NCBI GenBank assembly: GCA_020735665.1
Contig: CP085928.1
Location: 186,001 to 250,000 of the forward strand
Direction: 5' to 3'
Source: Lachnospiraceae bacterium GAM79
GTDB lineage: Bacteria > Bacillota > Clostridia > Lachnospirales > Lachnospiraceae
DNA length: 64,000 nucleotides
The notes under the pieces were generated by a model. The model was not told the DNA's origin. It made no database searches and saw nothing but the letters and a program-made list of their open reading frames with translations. Positions 42,318 through 50,515 of the stretch are shown one piece after another. The translations under genes and the position numbers were made by a program. Position 1 is the stretch's first letter. Every line of letters starts with the position of its first letter.

Positions 42318-42532
42318 ATGGATTCGAGTGATCCGGAAGGCTGGCACTTCCTACATATGACATTAGCGTATTTTCGTTATGAGGTTTGCACTAACTATCA
42401 GCATCAAGCCCATGTCTGAGTCCGTAAGGACGAGTTTGGGCGACTGCTGATAAATAAGCGTGCGAACCGAATAGAAAATAAAGCGGATCATATGTAGGAA
42501 GTGCCAGCCTGCCGGATCACTCGAATCCATTG
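42318..42532. repeat. Giant palindromic element P4 (core type B)
   Basis: Arms 42318-42360 and 42485-42532 (GGATTCGAGTGATCCGG / CCGGATCACTCGAATCC, GGCTGGCACTTCCTACATATGA / TCATATGTAGGAAGTGCCAGCC) are nearly perfect and unlike any other copy. The core (42361-42484) is the P2 core with only two base changes. It directly adjoins P3 and precedes the 3' end of the minus-strand membrane protein gene. Confidence 0.88.
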
Positions 42533-42543
42533 TTTATACAGGC

Positions 42544-43002
42544 TTATTTCGCTGGAAAAAGCTTGCGGAAGATCAGACGGATAGACGGACCGCAATAAAA
42601 AAGCTGCCAGAAGAAAGCTACCGGGAAGTTTAAGAAGGTGGTCTGGAGCCACACGGCTGCAAACTGACGACCGGCATGTTTGAATAAAATAGTGGCAACA
42701 AGGCTCATGCAAGGACACATAATGCAGATGATCATGGTAGAAATTGCAAGCGTGATGATGATCGGGCGGTCATCCGGCTTCACGAAGCGGAATGCAAGAG
42801 CATGTGCAGCCTTATCTACAAACAGGAATTCAAGAAAAAAGGCAACCGGCCACATGATGATAAGCTCATGAAAGGCGGCTAAGAAAACGGAGTTTGACAT
42901 TCCACCCGTGTTTAGGGAAATGTTGTAGCAGATCATGGCATAGACCATAAGAAAAGACATCATTAATGTGAAAACAATGTTTTGAAATAAAGTTTTTGGC
43001 AT
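42544..43002 (-). CDS. DUF2798-type membrane protein
   Basis: A 152-residue protein with four membrane helices. MPKTLFQNIVFTLMMSFLMVYAMICYN at the start and MWPVAFFLEFLFVDKAAHALAFRFV in the middle fit the DUF2798 family, of unknown function. I place the start at 43000-43002 because AAAGGAG lies 10 bases upstream, while the longer frame (to 43107) lacks a site. Stands alone between a palindrome cluster and an AT-rich region. Confidence 0.75.
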   Translation of the reverse strand: MPKTLFQNIVFTLMMSFLMVYAMICYNISLNTGGMSNSVFLAAFHELIIMWPVAFFLEFLFVDKAAHALAFRFVKPDDRPIIITLAISTMIICIMCPCMSLVATILFKHAGRQFAAVWLQTTFLNFPVAFFWQLFYCGPSIRLIFRKLFPAK

Positions 43003-43406
43003 AAAATAAATCTCCTTTTTGATAAATAATCTGAATAAATGCAGAACCAAAACTGCAAATATCTTAAAAATAAGCACAAAAAAGACACATGTGTTGTTCG
43101 TTATCAAGTGATATGCTCATCCGTCGGCAAACGAGGTGAAATATCAGGAGCACACTTGTGTCGTTTCCAATTTTATACCAAAGCTTTTTCTTCAATTTTT
43201 ACAACGTCGGTCATTATACTAAGCTTTTAGTAAAAATGCAAGTGAAAATTTCATATTCAAACTTATAAAATTTCATATGCAGGTATAAAGAATATCATAG
43301 GCGAGAACAGATAATTGTATACGCAATAATACATGGATTTGTTTGACTTATAAATGGGTAGATGCTAGTATCATAGTTATGATCATTATGTGGGAGGCAG
43401 ATGGAT
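43003..43406. other. Divergent intergenic region, AT-rich
   Basis: No gene found. It contains the palindrome at 43084-43163 and AT-rich sequence likely to hold the promoters of both divergent genes. Confidence 0.4.
43084..43163. repeat. Imperfect palindrome P7
   Basis: GACACATGTGTTG...AGCACACTTGTGTC outer arms and GTGATATGCTC...GAAATATCAGGAGC inner elements pair in part. A GTCGGCAAACGAGG apex is reached. Smaller than the giant palindromes and without their core strings. Confidence 0.5.
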
Positions 43407-44006
43407 ATGAACAGTGCACAGAAGATATGTATGATTGTCGGGGTGGGTTTTGCAGGAATAGGGCTTTTTATGACATTGATCTTTTTATTTGCATTTGGTA
43501 AGCCCGGGGCATTTATATTAATTCCATTAATGTTTGTGGTACTTGGATTATGTTTTATCGTGACGATCCTTGTTATGCTCCATAACAAGAAAATGATCCG
43601 TGTACATGGTGAAAAGTATACAGCGAAGATTTATGGTTATGTAAAAAATACATCTTATATGGTAAATGGCAGATTTCCTTTAAATGTAAAGGTGCATTAT
43701 TTTGATAATTATGGTATCGAGCGGGAAGTGATCCTGCCGACTTCGATCAGTGGAGGAGCGGATTCCATGTTCCCGATCGGAATGACGATCGATATCTATG
43801 AATACAATGGTAAGTACAGTTATGATCCTGCTTCTGTCCGTGGAGAACGGTTAAGAAGAGAAGAAGAGCTGATGGACAACAAGCCGATCGATCCGGAACA
43901 GCTTCACCTGATCGCAGTCCGATGTTCGAACTGCGGTGCTTCTTATAAGGCAGCAACCGGATATGCCAGCCGCTGCCCTTATTGTGGTGGTTACCAGAAT
44001 GTGTGA
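43407..44006 (+). CDS. Membrane protein with C-terminal zinc ribbon (199 aa)
   Basis: Two N-terminal membrane helices (about 5-27 and 32-57), a DUF3592-like beta region (IRVHGEKYTAKIYGYVKNTSYMVNGRFPLNVKVHYFD) and a zinc ribbon CSNCGASYKA...CPYCGG at the C-terminus. The start is at 43407 (GGGAGG 9 bases upstream); the ATG at 43401 is too near. Function unknown; likely a membrane protein with cytoplasmic zinc finger. The last codons merge into a 30-bp tandem repeat. Confidence 0.7.
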   Translation: MNSAQKICMIVGVGFAGIGLFMTLIFLFAFGKPGAFILIPLMFVVLGLCFIVTILVMLHNKKMIRVHGEKYTAKIYGYVKNTSYMVNGRFPLNVKVHYFDNYGIEREVILPTSISGGADSMFPIGMTIDIYEYNGKYSYDPASVRGERLRREEELMDNKPIDPEQLHLIAVRCSNCGASYKAATGYASRCPYCGGYQNV

Positions 44007-44082
44007 TAAAGCACTGATGTTTGCCGGAATGTGTGATGAAGCTCTGATGTTTGCTGGAACGTGTGATGAAGCTGTTGCCGGA
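43999..44082. repeat. Tandem repeat, 30-bp unit, 2.8 copies
   Basis: Units start ATGTGTGATAAAGC (43999-44028), ATGTGTGATGAAGC (44029-44058) and ACGTGTGATGAAGC (44059-44082, six bases shorter). The first unit includes the last sense codon and the stop of the zinc-ribbon gene. Confidence 0.8.
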
Positions 44083-44105
44083 ATAGGATGATGCCGGCTG
44101 ACTGT

Positions 44106-46058
44106 TTAGCCGCGCCCGAGGATCGCATCCATATCCTGCTCAGGAGCCGTGATCGGCTGCAGATTGTAGGTGTCAACCAGAAAACGGACAACGGTCTCTG
44201 TCATGAATGCCGGAAGGGTTGGACCGAGATAGATGTTTTTGACACCGAGGGCAAGCAGGGTTAAAAGGATGCAGACAGCCTTCTGTTCATACCATGAAAG
44301 AACGAGAGTCAGAGGAAGCTCGTTGATATCACAGCCGAAGGCTTCTGCCAGTGCAAGGGCAACCTTGATCGCACTGTAAGAATCGTTACACTGTCCCATA
44401 TCTAAGATCCTAGGGATTCCATCGATCTCGCCAAGGTCAAGATCATTGAACCGGTATTTGCCACAGGCAAGTGTCAGAACGAGAGAATCCATAGGAGTCT
44501 GTTTTACAAATTCCGTATAATAATTTCTGCCCGGATGGGCACCGTCGCAGCCGCCAACCAAGAAGATGTGTTTGATATCACCATTCTTGATGGCGGCTGT
44601 AAGTTTATCTGCATGGGAGAGGACTGCGCCATGTGCAAATCCTGTTGTCAGGATATGTCCGCCATTGATACCGCTCATGCTGTGATCGTGTTCATAGCCG
44701 CCCAGCTTTAGGGCATGCTTGATGATCGGAGTAAAATCCTTTTTGCCATCCTTTGTTCCCTTGATATGCACCATTCCTTCATAGCCGACAACAGAGGTGG
44801 TGTAGATGCGATCTTCATAGCTTGGGCGTGGGGGCATCAGGCAGTTGGTTGTAAAGAGGACGGGTGCAGGGATATTTTCAAATTCCGTCTGCTGGCTTTG
44901 CCATGCAGTTCCGAAGTTGCCGGCAAGATGCTTATAGGCGGCTAATTTTGGATAGCCGTGAGCCGGAAGCATTTCGCAATGTGTATAGACATTGACACCG
45001 GTTCCTTCGGTCTGTTTTAAGAGCAGATCCAGATCGCGGAGATCATGACCGGATACAACGATGAAAGGCCCCTTGCGGATATCGGTGTGAACCTTAGTCG
45101 GCGTTGGTGTGCCGAAGGATTCGGTATTTGCCTTATCGAGCAGTTCCATGCATTGATAGTTCACTTTTCCAAATTCCATAATAAGCTCGATCCATTCTTC
45201 TACCGAGTGTTCACGGTTCACTTCACACAAGCCCTTATAGAACCAGGTTGTTACATTATCATTTTGATAGCCGAGATTCATTGCATGATGCGCATACGCC
45301 GCCATTCCCTTTAAGCCGAACAATAACGTGGAGCGGAGTGACACGATATCGTCCGTACCATCCCACAGGCTGATTACCGGTATATCATGTGGATCTTTCA
45401 ATCCACAGGTCGGAGGATTGATATTTGCTGTTGATGAATTCATATCTGTATCTGAGAAATTCATATTTGCGGTTGGTGCATTTATATCTGTATCTGAGAA
45501 ATTCATATTTGCGGTTGGTGAATTCGTATCTGTATCTGAGAAATTCATATTTGCGGTTGGTGAATTCGTATCTGTATCTGAGAAATTCATATTTGTAGTT
45601 GGTGCATTCATATCTGTATCTGAGAAATTCATATTTGCAGTTTGTGAATTCATATTTGTAGTCGGGAAGTTCTTATATGCGATATCTGATATGCTACATA
45701 TGTCTGTAGGCATACAGCGCATGATATCTTTCTGGTTTTTCTGCACTTCTTTGATGTAATCTTTGATTGATTTATCATCAAAATTCACATTTGTAAGTGT
45801 TGTAAATAAACCATCGATCAGCAGACGATCAGCGGATTTTCGGTTGTTCAGGTATCGGGACAGAAGTTTGGGATCTGTCTCTTTTTTCTGTTGCATGGAT
45901 TTCTTTGTAAGCTCGGCTGCTTCGGCAAGTCGTATCAGTTCACAGATCAATTCGTCCTGCAGATTGGATGTCGAGGGCTGCTTACCGCAGACTCCGGTAT
46001 TCACACAGGCTTTATTGCCAGCTGTCTGCTGGCACTGAAAACAAAACATATTTGACAT
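44106..46058 (-). CDS. hcp: Hybrid-cluster protein (hydroxylamine reductase) with repeat insert
   Basis: A 650-residue iron-sulfur protein; family members are about 530-560 residues. N-terminal cysteines Cys6, Cys9, Cys18 and Cys24 bind a 4Fe cluster, and the hybrid cluster ligands lie in motifs such as GHDLRDL, YTHCEMLPAHGYP, LFTTNCLMPPRPSY, FLVGGCDGAHPGR and LTLACGKYRFN. The role is NO/hydroxylamine detoxification (NO reductase or S-nitrosation activity has been reported). Residues about 132-211 are a run of NMNFSDTDxNxPTA repeats lying between the N-terminal helical domain and the core. The start at 46058 has AGGAGG on the minus strand. Confidence 0.92.
   Translation of the reverse strand: MSNMFCFQCQQTAGNKACVNTGVCGKQPSTSNLQDELICELIRLAEAAELTKKSMQQKKETDPKLLSRYLNNRKSADRLLIDGLFTTLTNVNFDDKSIKDYIKEVQKNQKDIMRCMPTDICSISDIAYKNFPTTNMNSQTANMNFSDTDMNAPTTNMNFSDTDTNSPTANMNFSDTDTNSPTANMNFSDTDINAPTANMNFSDTDMNSSTANINPPTCGLKDPHDIPVISLWDGTDDIVSLRSTLLFGLKGMAAYAHHAMNLGYQNDNVTTWFYKGLCEVNREHSVEEWIELIMEFGKVNYQCMELLDKANTESFGTPTPTKVHTDIRKGPFIVVSGHDLRDLDLLLKQTEGTGVNVYTHCEMLPAHGYPKLAAYKHLAGNFGTAWQSQQTEFENIPAPVLFTTNCLMPPRPSYEDRIYTTSVVGYEGMVHIKGTKDGKKDFTPIIKHALKLGGYEHDHSMSGINGGHILTTGFAHGAVLSHADKLTAAIKNGDIKHIFLVGGCDGAHPGRNYYTEFVKQTPMDSLVLTLACGKYRFNDLDLGEIDGIPRILDMGQCNDSYSAIKVALALAEAFGCDINELPLTLVLSWYEQKAVCILLTLLALGVKNIYLGPTLPAFMTETVVRFLVDTYNLQPITAPEQDMDAILGRG
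45429..45665 (-). repeat. In-frame 42-bp minisatellite within hcp
   Basis: About five 42-bp units, each coding for 14 residues of the form NMNFSDTDxNxPTA, plus degenerate flanking half-units. The unit length is a multiple of three, so gain or loss of a unit keeps the frame. Confidence 0.9.
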
Positions 46059-46296
46059 GGGATAACCTCCTGATGAAATTTTATTGATGATTGTGGAATG
46101 ACTACAAATTGCTGTTCATGTATGTGCAATATATATTAATTCCGCAATTATCTTTTTAAACATATTTAGTATCGTCGGGTGTTTTCAGAATTATACAGGC
46201 AAAACCTTTCATTCAGTGTAAGTGTTATTTGAGGAAGATATCTGATAGTATAAATATTGTCAGATATGGTGGGTATGAAATTAAGAAATAAATTAT
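46059..46296. other. Upstream region of hcp
   Basis: AT-rich with no gene. It must hold the hcp promoter (minus strand), but no convincing -35/-10 pair or NsrR/Rex site was recognised. Confidence 0.35.
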
Positions 46297-46893
46297 GATA
46301 CCCCCAGGAGCCAGGCAGCAGCGGGTATGAGAGCGAGAAAAAGAATGCGATACCTGCAGAAGCAAATGGGCGAGGGTATGAGAGTGCGAAGGAAACCATG
46401 ATACCCCCAGGAGCCGGGCAGCAGCGGGTATGAGAGCGAGAAAAAGAATGCGATACCCGCAGAAGCAAACAGGCGAGGGTATGAGAGTGCGAAGGAAACC
46501 ATGATACCCCCAGAAGTCGGGCAGCAGCGGGTATGAGAGCGAGAAAGCCAATGTCATACCCCCAGGAGTCGGGCGGCAGCGGGTATGAGAGCGAGAAAAA
46601 GAATGCGATACCCGCAGAAGCAAACAGGCGAGGGTATGAGAGAGCGAAGGAAACCATGATACCCCCAGGAGCCAGGCAGCAGCGGGTATGAGAGTAAGAA
46701 AAAGAATGCGATACCCGCAGAAGCAAACAGGCGAGGGTATGAGAGTGCGAAGGAAACCATGATACCCTAAGAAGTCGGACAGTAGCGGGTATGAGAGCGA
46801 GAAAAAGAATGCGATACCCGCAGAAGCAAACGGGCGAGGGTATGAGAGTGCAAAGGAAACCATGATACCCCAAGAAGTCAGACAATAGCAATT
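46297..46893. repeat. Minisatellite of alternating 52/51-bp units before the Bce-like operon
   Basis: Twelve half-units start at 46297, 46349, 46400, 46452, 46503, 46555, 46607, 46658, 46710, 46761, 46813 and 46864. Each begins GATACCC (one CATACCC) and contains GGGTATGAGAG about 20 bases later, so each can fold into a small hairpin. Two sub-types alternate (GGAG/GCAGCGGGTATG and GCAGAAGCAAAC/GCGAGGGTATG), giving a 103-bp dimer; one dimer at 46503-46607 has the same type twice. Translated frames on the minus strand are open but composition shows these are a by-product of the repeat. Confidence 0.92.
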
Positions 46894-46917
46894 AAGAAAG
46901 TACAAGGAGGCGGCAGC

Positions 46918-47691
46918 ATGGATGCATTATTAGAGATAGAAGATCTGAAAAAATATTATGGCAAGGAACCGAACCAGACAAAGGCTCTGAACGGAATCAC
47001 ATTTCAGGTGATGCCGGGCGAGTTTTTAGGAATTATGGGGAGTAGCGGTTCCGGCAAGTCAACATTATTAAACTGTATCGCAACAGTGATCCAGCCGGAT
47101 AGCGGCAAGATCCGGATGAAAGGTACAGAGATCCAGAGGTTGAAGGGCAAGAAGCTGGCAGGATACCGTGGTAAGGAGATCGGATATCTGTTCCAGAATT
47201 TTGAACTGTTGGATAATCTGACCGGACGTGAGAACATCATGGTTCCGTTGTCGATTCATAACATATCGGAGGCAGAGGGCGGAAAACGTCTGGAGCAGTT
47301 AGCGGAATATCTGGAGATCACCGAGGTGCTGGATAAGTTCCCATCGCAGATGTCAGGTGGTCAGAAGCAGAGACTGGCAGCAGCCAGAGCACTGATCCTG
47401 AATCCGGGTATCATTCTGGCAGATGAACCAACCGGAGCACTTGATTCCAGAAATGCCAAAGCCTTAATGGAGAAATTAGCCGGTCTGAACCGGGATGAGA
47501 AGGCAACTGTTTTGATGGTAACGCACGATTCCAATGCAGCAAGCTATTGCAAGCGTATCCTGTTCATTCAGGATGGCGTGATCTTCCATGAATTAAGACG
47601 TGATCTGCTTGCTGAGACACAGCAGCAGTTCTATGAAAGAATCTTGCAGGTTATGGCACAGTTGGGAGGAGGCAGTGCAAATGTTCTTTAA
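46918..47691 (+). CDS. ABC transporter ATPase, BceA-like
   Basis: A 257-residue ATPase of the MacB/BceA peptide-antibiotic type. It shows Walker A GSSGSGKST, Q-loop LFQNFELLDNL, signature MSGGQKQRLAAARAL, Walker B ILADEPTGALD and H-loop VTHDSNAASYC. AAGGAGG lies 9 bases upstream at the very end of the minisatellite. The stop overlaps the permease start by 11 bases. With the permease and the BceRS-like pair it makes a resistance and flux-sensing module against peptide antibiotics that target lipid II cycle intermediates. Confidence 0.92.
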   Translation: MDALLEIEDLKKYYGKEPNQTKALNGITFQVMPGEFLGIMGSSGSGKSTLLNCIATVIQPDSGKIRMKGTEIQRLKGKKLAGYRGKEIGYLFQNFELLDNLTGRENIMVPLSIHNISEAEGGKRLEQLAEYLEITEVLDKFPSQMSGGQKQRLAAARALILNPGIILADEPTGALDSRNAKALMEKLAGLNRDEKATVLMVTHDSNAASYCKRILFIQDGVIFHELRRDLLAETQQQFYERILQVMAQLGGGSANVL

Positions 47692-49768
47692 ACTGATCCG
47701 AAAAAACAGTAAACGAAGCAGAAAAGAAAACGGCTTGTTTTTCTCCTCGTTAGTAATATCCATCGTGGCATTCTATATTATCCTGTCACTTTCTTCACAG
47801 GATGTTATGGTATTTCTTAAGAAAATGGAGAGTGATGCGGTAGATCGTCTATTCCAGATCATACCTGCATTTTTTGTAATGACACTGGTGATCTTATTCT
47901 TTCTGATCTACTATGCAAGCAAATTCCAACTGGAACGAAGAAAACACGAATTTGGCGTTTACCTGATGATGGGAATGCGGAGAAGCAAACTTTTCGGGAT
48001 GCTTCTTGCAGAAGATATAGGAAGCAGTCTGGCAGCACTTATAACAGGACTTCCGATCGCTGTTTTATTATCCGAACTGATCAGTCTGATCACAGCCAAA
48101 TGTGTAGGACTTGGTATTGTCGGACATCAGGTAACATTTTCCATTCAGGCAATCATAATAACGGCTGTTGGATTTTTTGTGATCAAGCTGGTTGCATTCC
48201 TGATCTTAAGCGGGAAGATCGCAGGACAGGAGATTGGTGCATTATTAGTTGATACACCGGAGGGAACAAAGAAGCAGTTCCCAGCTGGCGTCTATGCGGT
48301 AAGCTTCGTCCTCGGTATTATCTGCCTGGCTGTGGCATACAGCATGGCGATCGGAGGAATATCATGGACGACACTTCGTAAGATGTCTGAGACAGTATTG
48401 ATCGGTTTTGTCGGTATGCTGCTCTTATTCTATGGCATGCGGTTTTTTATCGACCGTTTGGCAAGACACAGCCATGGGGGAGCTGCCCTTCGGGTATTTA
48501 ATTTCCGTCAGGTGCAGGAAAATGTCATAAGAAAATCCAGTACCTTATCGATCAGTTCCGTTCTGATCCTTGCAGCCCTCTGCTGTTTTGGAGCAGGAAT
48601 TGTGATCGCATTTTCCTATGGAAATGAAAAAGGAAATACCCATATCATGGATTATACATTTGAGAATTACGAAGAAGATCAGGAACAGGGTGTGGCAAAT
48701 GTAAAAAAGCTTCTGACAGACAACGGACTGGAACAGGATTTCTCCGATCTGTTTGAGGTGCAGGTCGGTCATCTTATTCCGGGTGCAAATGATGATTACG
48801 ATGTATTTGATCTGTCATCAGTCATGAACCGGGTAGAACAACTGCCGGACTCAGAGGATAAAGATATTCTGCTTAACAATCTGGAATATGAGTCATATCC
48901 ATATCTGATTTCTTTGAGCGGATATAATCATGTACTTGAACTTGCAGGGAAAGAACCTCTTGCATTGTCAGACGATGAGGCGGCAGTATTTAAAAGTCTG
49001 GAATTTACATCGGATAGTATGAATCAGAATATAAATGATATTCTGGCAGACCGCCCGGAGGTGGCATATCTGGATCATAAGATGTATCTGACCGGTAAGA
49101 TACAGAACACACCGTTTATCACAGACCGGGCAATTACATTATCCTTTGCCCTGATCGTGCCGGATGAAGTATTTGACAAATATACATGGGACAGCACGAT
49201 CTATCTGAATTGTGTGCTGGATCAGTCAAAGGTCAAGGGAGATAACCTGCTTCAGTCGGTCATGCAGATGAATGATAAACTTGCGCAGATCGATTTTGCA
49301 GCAAAAAATATTGAATATGAAAGTTATCTGAAAAATATGGGACGCCGGATGTTCTATATCGTAGCAGCAAGTTATATCACGATCTATCTGGCGATCATTT
49401 TCCTGATCATTGCAAATACTGTGATCGGGGTACAGTTCCTGATGGGACAGCAGAAATCCGGCCGCAGATATAAGACACTGATCCGGCTTGGAGCAACCTA
49501 TGAACTGCTCTGCCGTTCCGCAAGAAAGCAGATCAACTGGTACTTTGGTATGCCGGTTGTCGTTGCAGGCATCAGCAGTATCTTCGGTGTGCGCGCCGTC
49601 CTTACACTGGTTTCCGGTATGATCTCAAATAGTATCCGAGATGCCATGCTGCTTGCTGCAGCTATGATTTTGCTGCTCTGTGTGGTAGAATGCATTTATA
49701 TGGCATTTGTAAAACGGTCAAGCAACCGGTATCTTCTGACACTGATGGTACCGGAACGTGAGGAGTAG
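47681..49768 (+). CDS. ABC transporter permease, BceB-like (FtsX domains)
   Basis: A 695-residue membrane protein with ten predicted helices: one at the N-terminus, three more in the first FtsX domain, two pairs around residues 200-270 and a C-terminal FtsX domain of four. A large extracytoplasmic domain of about 200 residues lies between helices seven and eight (about 325-550), the site that binds the antibiotic complex in BceB. The start at 47681 follows GGGAGGAGG. The longer frame from 47600 runs inside the ATPase gene and lacks family match. Confidence 0.9.
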   Translation: MFFKLIRKNSKRSRKENGLFFSSLVISIVAFYIILSLSSQDVMVFLKKMESDAVDRLFQIIPAFFVMTLVILFFLIYYASKFQLERRKHEFGVYLMMGMRRSKLFGMLLAEDIGSSLAALITGLPIAVLLSELISLITAKCVGLGIVGHQVTFSIQAIIITAVGFFVIKLVAFLILSGKIAGQEIGALLVDTPEGTKKQFPAGVYAVSFVLGIICLAVAYSMAIGGISWTTLRKMSETVLIGFVGMLLLFYGMRFFIDRLARHSHGGAALRVFNFRQVQENVIRKSSTLSISSVLILAALCCFGAGIVIAFSYGNEKGNTHIMDYTFENYEEDQEQGVANVKKLLTDNGLEQDFSDLFEVQVGHLIPGANDDYDVFDLSSVMNRVEQLPDSEDKDILLNNLEYESYPYLISLSGYNHVLELAGKEPLALSDDEAAVFKSLEFTSDSMNQNINDILADRPEVAYLDHKMYLTGKIQNTPFITDRAITLSFALIVPDEVFDKYTWDSTIYLNCVLDQSKVKGDNLLQSVMQMNDKLAQIDFAAKNIEYESYLKNMGRRMFYIVAASYITIYLAIIFLIIANTVIGVQFLMGQQKSGRRYKTLIRLGATYELLCRSARKQINWYFGMPVVVAGISSIFGVRAVLTLVSGMISNSIRDAMLLAAAMILLLCVVECIYMAFVKRSSNRYLLTLMVPEREE

Positions 49769-49832
49769 ATTCAGAGCAGATGAAGATCAATGGCGATGGC
49801 GTGAAACCTTGACTGATAGATGAGGAGTAGAT

Positions 49833-50513
49833 ATGAAGCATATAGCAGTGGTAGAAGATGAAGATATGATGCGGGAAGAACTGGAAGCTATATTGCAGAA
49901 GGCGGGCTATCAGACCAGCGGTATCACGGATTTTGAGAATGCGGCAGCGGCTATTCTTGCGGCATCCCCGGATCTGGTGCTGCTCGATCTGAATCTGCCG
50001 GGCATGGGTGGATTCCAGATCTGCCGGGAACTGAAGCAGAAAAGCTCCATACCGGTTCTGGTTCTGACGTCGAGGGATCAACTTCAGGATGAACTGCATG
50101 CTCTGGATCTGGGCGCAGATGAATTCCTGACGAAGCCTTGCAGAAAAGAACGCCTGCTTGCCAGAGTATCCAATGTGTTGAAACGGTACGAGGGAAGAAA
50201 TAACCTTTTAGAAGGAAACGGATTCCTCCTTGACCGTCAGACCTATACTTTATACATTCATAACCGATCTGTTATCCTGCCGCAGAATCAGGGAAAGATC
50301 CTTGGGATATTCTTAGAGCACGGATCGGATATCGTGACGAAAGAGGAACTCTGTATCGCCTTATGGGGGACGGCAGAATTCATCGATGAAAATGCTTTAC
50401 AGGTGAATCTTACGAGACTGAAAAAGACAATGGCGAATCTTGATATGCCACAGCAGATCATTCCTGTGCGTGGCGTCGGATATCGTTTTGTCGGACAGAC
50501 ATCGGAGAGGTAG
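49833..50513 (+). CDS. Response regulator, BceR-like (OmpR family)
   Basis: A 226-residue regulator. Receiver domain with EDED (8-11), the phospho-acceptor Asp in LVLLDLNLPG, LVLTSRDQ, and Lys in FLTKPCRK. The winged-helix C-terminal domain ends RGVGYRF. Lies 64 bases after the permease and two bases before the kinase gene. By family precedent it activates the ABC genes when the transporter senses antibiotic. Confidence 0.9.
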   Translation: MKHIAVVEDEDMMREELEAILQKAGYQTSGITDFENAAAAILAASPDLVLLDLNLPGMGGFQICRELKQKSSIPVLVLTSRDQLQDELHALDLGADEFLTKPCRKERLLARVSNVLKRYEGRNNLLEGNGFLLDRQTYTLYIHNRSVILPQNQGKILGIFLEHGSDIVTKEELCIALWGTAEFIDENALQVNLTRLKKTMANLDMPQQIIPVRGVGYRFVGQTSER

Positions 50514-50515
50514 AG

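Noticed and set aside
25847-42532. CRISPR array interpretation of the repeated intergenic elements
   Set aside because: Copies are far apart, palindromic and large, without regular spacers or cas genes.
45328-45759. 143-residue plus-strand frame with FISVSEKFIFAVG repeats
   Set aside because: It is the antisense image of the hcp repeat; the hcp frame has the family motifs on both sides.
46297-46893. CRISPR array interpretation of the 51/52-bp repeats
   Set aside because: Units are contiguous with no unique spacers; the apparent 'spacers' are themselves repeated.
46166-46905. Several long open frames on the minus strand with repeated SFALSYPR-type peptides
   Set aside because: All frames of the 51/52-bp minisatellite are open because the repeat lacks stops; there is no ribosome site and composition is that of the repeat, not of a gene.
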